A DNA stretch of 64,000 bases, taken from positions 4,774,001-4,838,000 of the forward strand of contig JAJTTP010000001.1 of the NCBI GenBank assembly GCA_023313575.1. The letters are read 5' to 3'. Position numbers and translations under genes: made by a program. Positions 1 through 10,704 of the stretch are shown here, in pieces. The notes below the pieces were generated by a model. The model had not been told where the DNA came from and made no database searches. It was given only the letters and a program-made list of their open reading frames with translations. The stretch comes from Eutypella sp. D-1 (taxonomy: Eukaryota; Ascomycota; Sordariomycetes; Xylariales; Diatrypaceae). Numbering within the stretch: position 1 is the stretch's first letter; each line of letters starts with the position of its first letter.

Positions 1-152
1 AGGTTGTCAATCGATACCTACCAAGGTCCACGGGTACTGACTGCCTCAGTACATTATAAGGGAATAAATACTTACCACAACACACCTCGCGGTCATTTCT
101 AGCATTTCTTGTTGTTGTTGTTGTCCCACAATCCCCCCCCCCTCGTTTCGCC

Positions 153-2982
153 ATGGCCGGCGGCTCTCAGCTCAAACGGCTCAAGGCTGCCTTACGGGAT
201 CAAGGTGTTATCGGGCCCCAGCAATCAAAAAAACAAAAGAAACAAAATGCCCAGAACGCAAAAGGCCCCGCCAACAAACGTCTAGAGAAGGCGACCGCCC
301 TCGAAAACATCAGGACTCAGTTTAACCCTTTCGACTTGAAGCATAACGTCCGAGGACCTAAGTTCGAGGTTACCACCAATAAACCCCCGTCCGGAAATGC
401 TGCCAAGGGTATCAATGGTCGTCCTAGCGAGGCCAATGCCGTCGGCGAGGAGAGGCGGCGTCAGACACTCCTGGTAGAGATGAACCGCCGTAACAAAGTA
501 GGAGGTATACTTGATCGACGTTTCGGCGAGAACGACCCCACCATGGCCCCCGAGGACAAGATGTTGGAGCGTTTCGCCTGGGAGAAACAACGGAGTCACA
601 AGAAATCCATGTTTGATCTAGAAGACGATGAGCCTACCGAAGGCTTGACACATATGGGCAAATCTTTATCGTTTGATGACTCGGCTCTTGTGGACGACTA
701 CGAGGATGACGATGCAGCTTTGGAGTCTGACGACGATGATGACGACGGCAACGCGGCGGGCGAGAGACGACGTGCTTTAAAACGCTTACGTTCCGATGGT
801 GTGGAAGATGGCGAGGGCGCGGATGGCCAGCCAGAACGCAAAAAGACGAAACAAGAGGTGATGAAGGAGCTCATCGCCAAGTCCAAATTCTACAAGTACG
901 AGAGGCAGCAGGTGAAGGAGGCCGACGAGGATCTGCGTGAAGAGTTGGACAAGGAGTTCCGCGATCTACACCCCCTTCTTTTCAACAGCAGAAAACCCGA
1001 AAGTGCTCCCGTCGATACGCCCCAAGAAGACTCGGCCGCAGCCCAGAGGGAAAAGCTCGAGCGCCAATACGATATGCGCCTCAGGCAGTTGGCCCTTGAC
1101 AGGAGAGCGCAACCTACCGAACGCACGAAGACGGAGGAAGAGAAGGCGGAAGAGGAAGCCAACAAGCTTAAGGAGCTGGAGCTGAAAAGAGTACGACGAA
1201 TGGAGGGGCAGCAAGACAGCGAAGACGAAGACGAAGACGACAACAAAGATAAAGACGGGGCAGGGCAGGTGAATGACGACATAATGTTTATGGAGAATGA
1301 AGAAGAGGATACCTTTGGCCTTGGTGCTGGTATCAAAACGCGACCGACTGCTGCGGAACTCGGTTTCGACGACGAAGATGATTTCCTCATCGAAGACGAC
1401 CTGGTCGCCAGCGGTTCTGACCTAGAACCCATCGAAAGCGGAGAATCCTCGGAAGATGATGAGGGATCGGAAGCCGACGAGAACGATGACGATGACGAGT
1501 TCACTAAGGGTCTTCTAAACGAGGAGGAAACGAATAACCCGATCTTTACTCAGAAACTAGCCGGCCCGAATCAGGCCGCCGACGCCGGGAATGATGCAAA
1601 TGGGCTTCCTTACACATTTCCTTGCCCCCAAAGCCTTGATGAGCTCATCGAGGTCACGAAAGCTGTCTCTCTGGAAAAGGTACCTATAATCGTGCAGCGT
1701 ATCAGAGCGCTATACCATCCGAAATTAGATAGTAGCAACAAGTCGAAATTAGGGAATTTCGCTCAGTCGCTGGTTCACTATATCGCACATTTATCCAATC
1801 TCCCGGAGGTGCCCTCCTTCGCCGTCCTGGAGAACCTCATCCGCCATACCCATTCACTAGCCAAGAGCTATCCTATCGAAATATCGAATTCGTTTCGGTC
1901 CGAAGTCGAGGAGTTCGGCCAGTCAAGACGAATGTCACCAAAGCTGGGAGATCTAATCATCCTCACTGCTATCGGAACGATATTCCCAACCTCGTAAGTC
2001 ATCTTCACAGAATTCGCAATCTCAATCTCCTCCCGCAGAAATGGCTAACTCAAAATGCAGGGACCATTTCCATCAAGTCGTGACTCCTGCGATGCTGCTT
2101 ATGGCGCAGTACCTAGGGCAAAAAGTACCAAAGGAAGTTGCGGACTATTCGAAGGGGGCATATTTAGCAACACTGGCCCTCCAGTACCAGAAGGTTGCGA
2201 AACGCTATGTTCCCGAAGTCATGAACTTCTCCCTGAATACCCTATGCGCCTTGGCGCCTATCAAAGCCAAGGAACGGTTGGGGAGCTTCCCCGTGCATGA
2301 GCCAGCTCCGGAAATGCGACTAAACAAGGCAAAATCGCTTGCCGTCCGGAAACTCACGCCATCAGATTGCGTCAAGGACGACCTATCCAATAAAGACGCG
2401 GCGTCGACGAAGATTGCGATAATCGCAACGACCCTCCAAATCCTCGATGCAGCATCGGACCTGTGGACAGGGAAGTCGTCCTTCTCCGAGACGTTCGAGC
2501 CGGTGCAGAAGGTCGTGGCGCACCTGCGCAGCAAAGCCTGCCGATCCGAGCTCCCCGAGGCGCTAAATGAGCGCATCGGGAAGCTGCAGGCGAAGGTGGA
2601 GCGGGTGGTGCGGGTGGCGCACGTATCGCGGCGGACGTTGGAGCTGCACCACCACCGACCGCTGGCGATCAAGACGGCGATCCCGAAATTCGAGGACTCG
2701 TTCGACCCGCACCGGCACTACGACCCGGACCGGGAGCGGGCGGAGCTGGCGAAGCTGCGGGCGGAGCACAAGAAGGAGCGCAAGGGGGCGCTACGCGAGC
2801 TCCGCAAGGACGCGCGCTTCGCCGCCCGCGAGAAGCTCCGCCAGAAGAAGGCCCGCGACGAGGCCTACGAGAAGAAGTACCGCCGCCTCGTCGCCGAGAT
2901 CCAGAGCGAGGAGGGCCGCGAGGCCAACGCCTACGAGCGCGAGAAGCAGATGCGGAAGCGCGCTGCCAAGAGTGGACGGTAG
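153..2982 (+). CDS. NOP14: Nop14-family nucleolar protein, small-subunit processome
   Basis: Two exons, 153..1993 and 2061..2982, encode about 920 residues. The 67-nt intron starts GTAAGT and ends TGCAG, with a CTAAC branch site nearby; the join keeps frame and removes an in-frame stop at 1995. The N-terminus has the Nop14 signature, a basic lead followed by NPFDLKHNVRGPKFEV near residue 58. Long Asp/Glu tracts follow around residues 185-200, 350-370 and 420-450. The C-terminal third is basic and helical, with Lys/Arg/Glu repeats to the end. Known role of the family: 18S rRNA maturation and 40S assembly and export as part of the nucleolar SSU processome with Noc4 and Emg1. Length matches the family (roughly 800-920). 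A run of ten C lies just before the ATG, at 133-142. GC at third positions rises sharply in the last 400 bases. Confidence 0.95.
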
Positions 2983-3713
2983 AACCAGTGCTTGTGGACG
3001 ACGGGTTGGTGTGTGGATATATAGATACTCGTGTAGAAACTACTGAAGAGAGGCATCATTTTTTACCATTCGCACTGACAAATCAATTTCGTGTTAGCAG
3101 TTCTATATATGTATATCAGCCTATTATCTTACTTGTCCAAAGACAATAATACAATGCCATGCTACCAATACTTTCCATGTGAATGTCTCGATAGGCCTTT
3201 GTAGCTCTCTAACCCCCCTGACTCCATCAGCTACTTGGCAATTGCCAGGTGCCAGAAGCACCCGCCAGCTACCCGCCGGTCCGGCTGATTGGGGACTTTT
3301 ACATGATTCTTAAGAGTGGAATTTAAAAGGAGCGATGTCGTTGTAGGTTACCGTTTTACGAAAACAGCATTGCATTTAATGGTTTTCATCTTGATTGGCT
3401 TGATGCGAATAGCGGATCCTCATTTCTGGAAGGAGTATCTGAATTATCAAAGGCCTGATAAAGTGGCTGGTTCTGCAACCTGTAACGCAGGATACACATT
3501 CACAAGAATACATCAGACACCGCTTAACGGCAGAACCCAAAAAATACAATTCATCTAAATCGACCATACTCACTCTGAGCACCACTGGCCTGGGCATCTC
3601 CGTCACCTCAAATCACATAACGTCACGTCTCACATACTCTGAAAGACGAATCTCAAGGACTTTTCTCATCGTGATTCACAGGGTGGGCATTTACACCGAC
3701 AAACATCATCGCC
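2983..3713. other. Intergenic, NOP14 to GPATCH11
   Basis: This is non-coding by inspection. It should hold the NOP14 3' UTR and the promoter and 5' UTR of the next plus-strand gene. Short open frames here have no family resemblance. Confidence 0.6.
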
Positions 3714-4850
3714 ATGGCTCCGCCAGCAGGGGGTCCAGAGGAGGAGGAAGAAGAGGATGACTACATGAACATGACCTTCGGAGAAGAAGCGGCGCGGCCC
3801 GCTCCCGCGATAGAGACCTCGTTGCAGCGGCGACAGCGGCTCAAGAGGGAGGGCGAGGAGCGGGGACGCATCAAGTCGCGGGCGGAGCTGGAGGCCGAGG
3901 CGGCCGCGTCGCGCGAGGAGGCGCTCTCGCGGTCGATGCTCGAGGGCGCGCACGCCAAGAAGAGCAAGGGCCTCGCTATGATGGCGCGCATGGGATACAA
4001 ACCGGGCGAGGCGCTCGGGGCCTCCGCCTCTTCCGAGGAGGGGAACGCCGATGCGGACGCCGATGCTAGGGTAAAGAGGACGGAACCCATCCAGATCCAG
4101 ATCAAAGAAGACCGCGGCGGCATCGGCCTCGACTCCGAGCGCAAGCGCAAGGTCAACGACGCCGCGGAGCGCCTGGGCAAGAGGGCCCGGGCCGACGAGG
4201 ACGAGTTCCGCGATCGCGTCCGCAGGGAGCGGGAGGAGGCCAGGTGGGAGAGGCAGGTCGTTGCTGCTATGAAGGTCTGCGAGGGCATGGAAGAGGAAGA
4301 TGAGGGCTCGGGGACGGGATCGGAGAAGAAGAAGCCCAGCGATGACGAGGACGGAGCGTCCGCGGATTATGGCGATGAGGAGGAAGATGGGGAGAACAAG
4401 AGCAAGGAGAAGAAGAAGAAGAAAAAGTCGGCCTTCTCCACGCGCCCGCTGAAGTCCATCCCCGTCGAATGGCGCGGCCTCGTGCGCCGGCGGGAAGAGG
4501 CGGAGCGCGACCGCAGGATCCGGTACGACCTGGAGCAGAGCTCGGCGGCGGCGCGGACGGCGGCGGGCCAACTGCTGCCCACGTACGCGGCGGAGCTCGA
4601 CGGGGACGAGGACGACCGGACAGCGGTGGGGCGGTCGTCGTCGTCGGCGCCCGCGCACGCGCCCGTCGAGGATCTCGAGGAGGAAGATGATGAGCTCGAG
4701 GCCTTCGATGCCCTCGACCCCGGCGAGAGGCTGCGCCGCGTCGTCGCCTACCTCCGCTCCCGCTTCCGCTACTGCTTCTGGTGCAAGTCCCGCTACCCCG
4801 ACGAGGATATGGACGGGTGTCCGGGGCTGACGGAGGAGGATCACGATTGA
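3714..4850 (+). CDS. GPATCH11: G-patch domain protein of the GPATCH11 type
   Basis: This is one exon of 378 residues starting at the first ATG (context GCCATGG). The N-terminus is acidic (EEEEEEDDYMNMTF), which is typical of this family. A G-patch begins near residue 83 (KKSKGLAMMARMGYKPGEALG). It is interrupted by an Asp/Ala-rich insert and resumes with PIQIQIKEDRGGIGL near residue 123. A Lys/Glu-rich middle follows. The C-terminus (LRRVVAYLRSRFRYCFWCKS then a short acidic CPG segment) matches the DUF4187 module with its CxxC. G-patch proteins generally bind RNA or activate DEAH helicases, and the human relative is also called CENP-Y. The actual role in this fungus is inferred only. It lies in tandem with NOP14, 731 bp downstream. 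Confidence 0.88.
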   Translation: MAPPAGGPEEEEEEDDYMNMTFGEEAARPAPAIETSLQRRQRLKREGEERGRIKSRAELEAEAAASREEALSRSMLEGAHAKKSKGLAMMARMGYKPGEALGASASSEEGNADADADARVKRTEPIQIQIKEDRGGIGLDSERKRKVNDAAERLGKRARADEDEFRDRVRREREEARWERQVVAAMKVCEGMEEEDEGSGTGSEKKKPSDDEDGASADYGDEEEDGENKSKEKKKKKKSAFSTRPLKSIPVEWRGLVRRREEAERDRRIRYDLEQSSAAARTAAGQLLPTYAAELDGDEDDRTAVGRSSSSAPAHAPVEDLEEEDDELEAFDALDPGERLRRVVAYLRSRFRYCFWCKSRYPDEDMDGCPGLTEEDHD

Positions 4851-5591
4851 GCCACTGAGGTTTACTGCGATACATCACGACAAGTGGCAGGGACAGATCG
4901 ATAAATTCGTTTCAAGGGATGTATGATACCCAGAACATTATCGGAGTGTACGACTCGCTCTAGTCCTTGTTACTTAAGGCATATTCCCTAAATATTCTAT
5001 AGCGCATGTCACGTTTCTAACTAATTACATGTATTACTTCCTTACCGGGCGCCGTACAACGTCAAAGCGTTATATCAAACTCCGTAACAAGGCCGCGTTC
5101 ACCACGGAGGTTGTAAAAGTTGTGATGGCACGGGAGCGCGACCGGGAATCATAGGGCCGTAGGGCCGTAGCACTGCCGGCTGCACGATCTCCGCACCTTT
5201 AAAGCCAGAGCTGGTTGTCCGGTAGACGCTAATCCTGGCTGGGCAACGGCCCATAAAAGTCTAAGGTTACCAATAACGGCATTTGCCGCACATCCCTGTT
5301 GGATTTTGATTGGCCGAGTTTGATGACTTACATAGCAGTCACTGCAGACAAGCAGGCTTTCCAAGGTTTTCGTTTTGTTTTTTTGGTACATCGGGACTTC
5401 AGGCGGGGACGCCGTAAGGTGCAACAACCAGGAGTATCACGCTTTGCCTCAACCGTGCGCAGGACACGCGCCGTTTTGATCGCCGCGGAGAATACCGCTT
5501 AGGTAGATAGGTGGGTATTTAATATATACATACTCAAGCGAACATGATTTCAATATCTAGGATATCGCATTGACACCCCGCCTGACCCCCA
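4851..5591. other. Convergent intergenic region
   Basis: This holds the 3' ends of the G-patch gene and of the minus-strand acyltransferase. A short tandem AGGGCCGT duplication lies at about 5153-5169. I see no gene. Confidence 0.55.
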
Positions 5592-7091
5592 TCATACCCC
5601 CACGCCCCTGGGCTCCGCATACCGCAACAACTCCTCGTCGGTCTCGAACCGCGGGTAGCAGCTCTCCTCGAGACCCAGGCAGATCTCGATGCCCTCGTCG
5701 GCGTCGACCTCGGCGCCCCTGCCGACGCGGACGCCCTTCCGCGACGGCAGGACGAAGAAGAAGCCCTCGAACTGGGGGTTGGGCCAGCGCAGCGCCCGCG
5801 GCTTGCCGAAGCCGTAGTCGTGCGTGTGGTACGACTTCATGGTGTGCCAGTCGAAGGCCATGCAGTCGAGCCCCAGCACCCAGGACACGTCCAGCTCCGT
5901 CCAGCGCAGGTCGTTGCAGGCCCCGGACCAGCGGACCAAGTCCGCCACGTACTCCGGGGTGATGCTGTTGGTGCAGGCGCGCACGTTGCGCGCCAGTTTC
6001 GGGATCGCGCCGTCGGCCAGCACCTCCGTTACCGTCAGCCTCTCCGATTGCGGCAGCGTCACGGCGCTGCCGATGTACCGCCCCGAGAGCGGCGGGTTCG
6101 TCCGGCCCCGCCCGTTGACGGCGTGCAGCGCCTTGCTTGGCGCGGTGCTCTCGGGTTTTACGAGCGGGAGCTTGGCGCGCAGCACGGCGCGCCAGAGCAG
6201 CGCCAGAATCGCGTCGTAGGAGGAGATCCAGCTTCCGTCGTGGCCGTGGTGCTGGCCGTCTGCGGGGACGGCACTGGCCTCAGACTTCAGCTGCTGCAGC
6301 TTACTGAGCGGGATGTGCCAGATGCGCGTCTTGACGACGGGCGGCTTGGCGTCCGCCGGCGGCGGGGCCGCGGGCGTATCCGGGGCCTTGAAGGTCGGGA
6401 ACTTCTTACCGAGCTGCTCCAATTCCTCCGGCGCCAGTTTTTCGCGGGAGATGAAGACCTCCCGGCCCTGCAGCGGCGTTGGGGAGACGTAGGTGGTGCC
6501 CATGGTGGCGGCGGCGGAGTGTCGTGCTAGGGTGTCCAGGAGGGCCTCGCAGCCATTGCCGTCGCAAATTTGGTGGGTCACCGCTAGTGCGAGGACCAAG
6601 CCGCCTTGGATGAAGTTGGCCTGGAACGCGAGCACTGGAGCGCCAGCGGTGGCGATGTCCTGGCCGGGAATGGCGAACTGGGTCACGAAGGATTGGGGAA
6701 GCACCTTACTCGCGTCGAGGAGATGGACGGGGAAGTCCTTCTCATCCAGGAAGGAGAATGAGGGGATGTCATCTACATCGGCCGTCTTTACGTACAGACC
6801 GACCGAGGAGTCGGGCGTCTTCTTGACGACAATGCGGCGGTTTTCATTATCGAAATGCAGCGTGCCCGCCAGGATCGGATAGTCGTCCAGGGTGCGCGCG
6901 AGGCCCTCGGCAAGGTTCTTGATTATGGTGTCCTTGTCCGCGTCTGGGGGCAGCTCAAAAACCTCGATCATGTGGACATATAGCTTAGGCATGAGCAGGT
7001 CCATATTGGACATTTGGAAGGTCTCATCCTGACCTCTCGACCCCTGGGTGCCATGTGGCTGGACCCGGATTTCCTTTACGGCGGCGGCCAT
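5592..7091 (-). CDS. BAHD/trichothecene acetyltransferase-type acyltransferase
   Basis: A single exon on minus encodes 499 residues, with the true ATG at 7091. Upstream sense codons lack an ATG, so I start there. The catalytic HxxxD motif is present as THQICDGNG, His about residue 173 and Asp about 177. The structural DFGWG-like motif near the C-terminus appears as DYGFGKP. Together these identify the transferase superfamily of BAHD enzymes and fungal Tri101-like O-acetyltransferases, which move an acyl group from CoA to an alcohol or amine. The substrate cannot be told from sequence. No polyketide synthase, NRPS, terpene cyclase or P450 lies nearby, so assignment to a toxin or metabolite cluster is not supported. 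It is divergent from the membrane protein at 9360, with 2.27 kb between the start codons. Confidence 0.88.
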   Translation of the reverse strand: MAAAVKEIRVQPHGTQGSRGQDETFQMSNMDLLMPKLYVHMIEVFELPPDADKDTIIKNLAEGLARTLDDYPILAGTLHFDNENRRIVVKKTPDSSVGLYVKTADVDDIPSFSFLDEKDFPVHLLDASKVLPQSFVTQFAIPGQDIATAGAPVLAFQANFIQGGLVLALAVTHQICDGNGCEALLDTLARHSAAATMGTTYVSPTPLQGREVFISREKLAPEELEQLGKKFPTFKAPDTPAAPPPADAKPPVVKTRIWHIPLSKLQQLKSEASAVPADGQHHGHDGSWISSYDAILALLWRAVLRAKLPLVKPESTAPSKALHAVNGRGRTNPPLSGRYIGSAVTLPQSERLTVTEVLADGAIPKLARNVRACTNSITPEYVADLVRWSGACNDLRWTELDVSWVLGLDCMAFDWHTMKSYHTHDYGFGKPRALRWPNPQFEGFFFVLPSRKGVRVGRGAEVDADEGIEICLGLEESCYPRFETDEELLRYAEPRGVGV

Positions 7092-7502
7092 CGTGTTCAA
7101 TATTGCAGGGAATCGTGGCGATCAACGGGCTCGTAACAGGGGGCTTTCTGTTCCAAGTTGATTGTTTTTTTCCCTCAACGGATATCTCCTAGTGACGGTA
7201 ATGATCCCTGGAAGTCATGACGAAAAGACTTCGACGGCAACCCCTTTTAAGTGTCGAATCTATTCATACCTAACATAACACATCTTCAACATAGGGGCGG
7301 TGTAACCCCCCCGACTAACTACCAACAAGCGAGCAACTAGTAGCCACTTGCGTCCGTCGACTATACTGTATAAAGCCTACGTCACTCTGGGGGCATTCCT
7401 AGACTGGTCTACTAGGAAAGACATGGCTCTAATAAATTGGCGACATTCATCTGATCGAAACCCCCATGCCGGCAGGACAAATAGGATAAGTGGCAAGTGG
7501 GG

Positions 7503-7573
7503 GGCACAAGAAATGAGCCAGCAACGCCCACAAATACCATTGCCGGAGGTCTGACTGGCTCATTTCTTGTGCC
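7503..7573. repeat. Perfect 19-bp inverted repeat (hairpin)
   Basis: GGCACAAGAAATGAGCCAG at 7503-7521 is exactly reverse-complemented at 7555-7573, with a 33-nt loop. Pairing stops beyond the arms. It could be a transcribed hairpin, a dyad binding site or a miniature-element remnant; no target-site duplication is evident. Confidence 0.85.
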
Positions 7574-7670
7574 GACCCTGAGTGTAAGTGGATACATTGA
7601 TACACTGGGTGTTTTTTTCTCTGGTAGATATTTGGAACCGGCGTAGCTGCAGTCTTGCCGATTTCTACAT

Positions 7671-7694
7671 ATCTATATCTATATATATATATAC
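7671..7694. repeat. TA-rich microsatellite
   Basis: Alternating AT and CTAT units, visible by eye, lie in intergenic DNA. Confidence 0.8.
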
Positions 7695-9359
7695 ATAGAA
7701 TTAGGGAGTGCCCTCCCTCTATGGCGTACGGAATGAAACGGAGGGTTATTAGTTAGTCTTATTTTTCTACTTTTTGCCAACTTTTTCGATGGTATTCTGA
7801 GCAGGGGCAACAGGGCAAAAGGGGAGGGGGAGTTCCTGAAGTTGATCACCACTTTTAACCCAAATGGGGAAGCAAATCACCAAACGATTATGCGGCCCGA
7901 GCTTTAGGTAAGCACGAGTTTTATACCTTAGCTCGGTTGGGCTTAGCCTTGGACTAGTCAGCCTGTGCCAAGACAACGGCCATATTAGCTGGATTGAGCT
8001 GATTAGGCTACCAGTGAAAATCAGGCCAGCGGCACCGGGCCGTTAAAGCTAACAAAGCTAAGTACCTAGTAGATACCAAGGCTGATGAAACTGTGTAAAT
8101 CGATAGAACGGGATGAGCATACAGGCATACTATGTATAGAAGTATAATAGAAGTACCTTGAACCCAACAAGCAAACAAAAAAAGGGAAAAACTTATATCA
8201 ACAGGCAAGACAGGTTATTATCTCCGCATATGCATATCGCATATTATAATGAAGGTGTTATTAACCCAAGGCTTTCTCAAGCGGTTTGTGCTACTAAGTA
8301 TATCATATTGCAGCCCAATGTCATCAAATCTTGATGCCAAGAGCAGTAAAACTGCATCCTAGTAAAACCGTTACTATGGACGAACGGGATGAACCCGTCC
8401 GTCGGTGCTCACTTATAAAAGTTGGTTATAGATTATTCATGAGCGGATTCTAATGTTACTGGGTAGTTCAGAAATGAAAAGACGGTTCATCATTTATTAG
8501 GTCTTCTACTACGTATGCAGATTCCCTTCACTTGGGCCAGACCCCTCTTTATGTAGCAGTACACATCCGATAGACATCTATAAGAACTCTCTGGTATAGG
8601 TAACTATCAAATCCAATTGTTGACTAGACATACGTCACATGACTACCCAGAAGCAATGATGTTGTTCTTTTATTTACTCTCTCGGTTCGTGAATATCTAA
8701 CCCGGATGTATCAGAGCTCGCTTACGTCTAGACACCTCCTCTACGCAACTGGTCTACACTAGTATACATAGTACGTACGCAGGTGGTCGAAGTTTCTCTC
8801 AAATTTTATTTCCCCTTGCTCGCAGTCCTATAACCCGGTTGATTCTCTACTTCCCCTGCATTTGTAGTGGGTATAAGTGGGCAGAGATGGATACATCCCG
8901 TCCTTGGAAGGATTAATCAACCCAGCCTAGTGACCGTTTCTCGACCGATCTAAATTCCTTCATCAGCTCATCGGATGGCTACGCGGTGCACTTATGTTCT
9001 GTGCATAGACAACTTAGTGCGTCGTAGACGAACTCCCCAGGAACCAATGGTAAGTGTCTCTTAATGATTATCTAAACTATCCAACAACAACCTTCTGTTC
9101 TACTAGCATTTCGTCCCGCTATGGTTTCACCACGGGTCTAAGGTGGCTAGTAGCCGCGTATTCTACGTAGACCCGCACAAACATAGGACGAATTTCTTAC
9201 GGGTAGGGCTGTTTATTAACAGAACTTGGCCTACCGGTTCTCATCGTGCAGATTTCCCACAAAGCTCACGGCAAGAAGAAGGAGTAGGAGGAGAGAAAAA
9301 GACGAGGAAGGAAAAGAAAAAAGCACGAAGATATCAGGATATCCAGAGGAACACACACA

Positions 9360-10704
9360 ATGGCGGACGCCGTCCCGCAGTTCGTGCAGCCGGAGGGCCT
9401 GGCGCTCGGCATCATCGTCGTCTCATTAATATTTCTTATCCTTTCCCTAATATCGGTCGGCATCCGCGTTTACGTTCGGCAAGACGAGGAAACGTTAGGA
9501 TTCGACGACTGGCTAATGGTTGGCGGCACGGTACGAACCTTTAGCTCCTTAGACCTCTCCGAAGGAAGAGAAAATGAAGGATATAGACCTAACTGATGCT
9601 TCTCTCCAGACATGTTACATAGGCGCCACGGGCCTAGCCTGTTGGGCTGCCTCGATGGGCGTAGGGACCAAGAACGAAGGACTAAACCCTTACTTGCTGG
9701 TCGAGGGGCAGAAGGCTTTTACGATCTGGATCCTGCAATACGTGGTATGCCTCGCGTTGATCAAGTCGTCGATTTGCGTCACGTTGCTGCGTATTGCCAA
9801 GACCAAGAGGGGTATGGAGATCGCCTTGTGGTGCTTGCTATGCGTTGTGTGGGCCTCGTTCTTCGTCACCTTTATCGGCGTATTGCTGTTCTGCCGGCCT
9901 GTTCAGGCAAGCTGGGACACTTCGTTGGTGTTGGCAGGCAAGGCGACCTGTGCCACGATGAACGTTATGATCGGCCTCAGTCACACGGCGACTGTTTCAA
10001 CACTCGTTACCGACATAGGCTGCACCGTGCTGCCGGGCGTTCTACTATGGAGCACGCAGATGAAAAGTAGGGCCAAGCTGCGTGTTTTTGGTATGCTGGT
10101 GGTTGCGTCGATGTAAGTTACGACCTAAACAAAATCTAAAACTCAAGAGAAACCCTTAATGCTAATGGCCATCGATAGAGCCTCGGTCGCGACTATCGCC
10201 CGCGCCCCCTTTATTTCTCACTATAGCAATCCTACGGACAATTTATTATGTAAGTCTAGCTCGACCTCGCCTCCAAATAAAAGACAATGTCTCGCTCACA
10301 CTTTTTCACCCGCAGTCTGGGTCGGCTTTATCGTCCTATTCTCTAACGTCGAACTGGGCATCGGCTGCATCGCCTCATCACTCCCTTCCATACGCCACCT
10401 ATTCAACCAAGTGACGGGCCGAGAAACCTCACAGAAGTCTACCGGCTACAACAGTAGTGGCGCCAACGGCAGCGCGGGGGCCCGCAGCCGCCAGTTCCAC
10501 AACCCGACCGACGCCGGTCAGACGCATGCCACCGTGCGTGTCAGCGGCGGCGACTGGGTGCGCTTACACGACGGCGATTCGGATAAGGGCACGCTGCTAC
10601 CGGGGAAGGGAGTCCAAAACAAGCAGAGCATGGGAGGCATTCGAATGGACTACACGTATGCGGTCGAGTCGGTCGAGTTAGAGCCGGTACCCAAGGATGC
10701 ATGA
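9360..10704 (+). CDS. PTH11-like / fungal rhodopsin-domain seven-helix membrane protein
   Basis: Four exons, 9360..9530, 9610..10112, 10179..10249 and 10316..10704, encode 377 residues. All junctions are GT-AG and keep frame. Seven hydrophobic segments are visible. The first covers residues 14-39 and is followed by the family hallmark VGIRVYVRQDEETLGFDDWL. Later ones include IWILQYVVCLALIKSSICV, the WCLLCVVWASFFVTFIGVLL stretch and a final FWVGFIVLFSNVELGIGC. The C-terminal tail of about 100 residues is Ser/Gly-rich and predicted cytosolic. Family knowledge: these are plasma-membrane proteins of the PTH11-related class, some of which are GPCR-like receptors used in surface or host sensing. 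There is no CFEM domain at the N-terminus. Ligand and role are unknown. The upstream leader may contain a spliced upstream reading frame. Confidence 0.87.

Larger units (their letters stand above)
7092..9359. other. Divergent promoter region, acyltransferase and PTH11-type gene
   Basis: The region is AT-rich and holds a perfect 19-bp inverted repeat (7503-7573) and a TA-rich microsatellite (7671-7694). The right end carries a probable long 5' leader of the gene at 9360. That leader includes a possible spliced upstream reading frame from 8975. I recognise no protein-coding gene. Confidence 0.5.

Noticed and set aside
890..1504. 204-codon Ser-rich open frame on minus inside NOP14
   Set aside because: It is the antisense shadow of the Asp/Glu-rich coding tracts, whose GAN codons read as TCN serine in reverse.
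3666..4844. 392-codon open frame on minus over the G-patch gene
   Set aside because: It is an antisense shadow of GC-rich coding DNA; it is Leu/Arg/Pro-rich without a domain.
5592..10704. Secondary-metabolite cluster around the acyltransferase
   Set aside because: No backbone enzyme, P450, transporter or pathway regulator is adjacent; a single acyltransferase is not enough.
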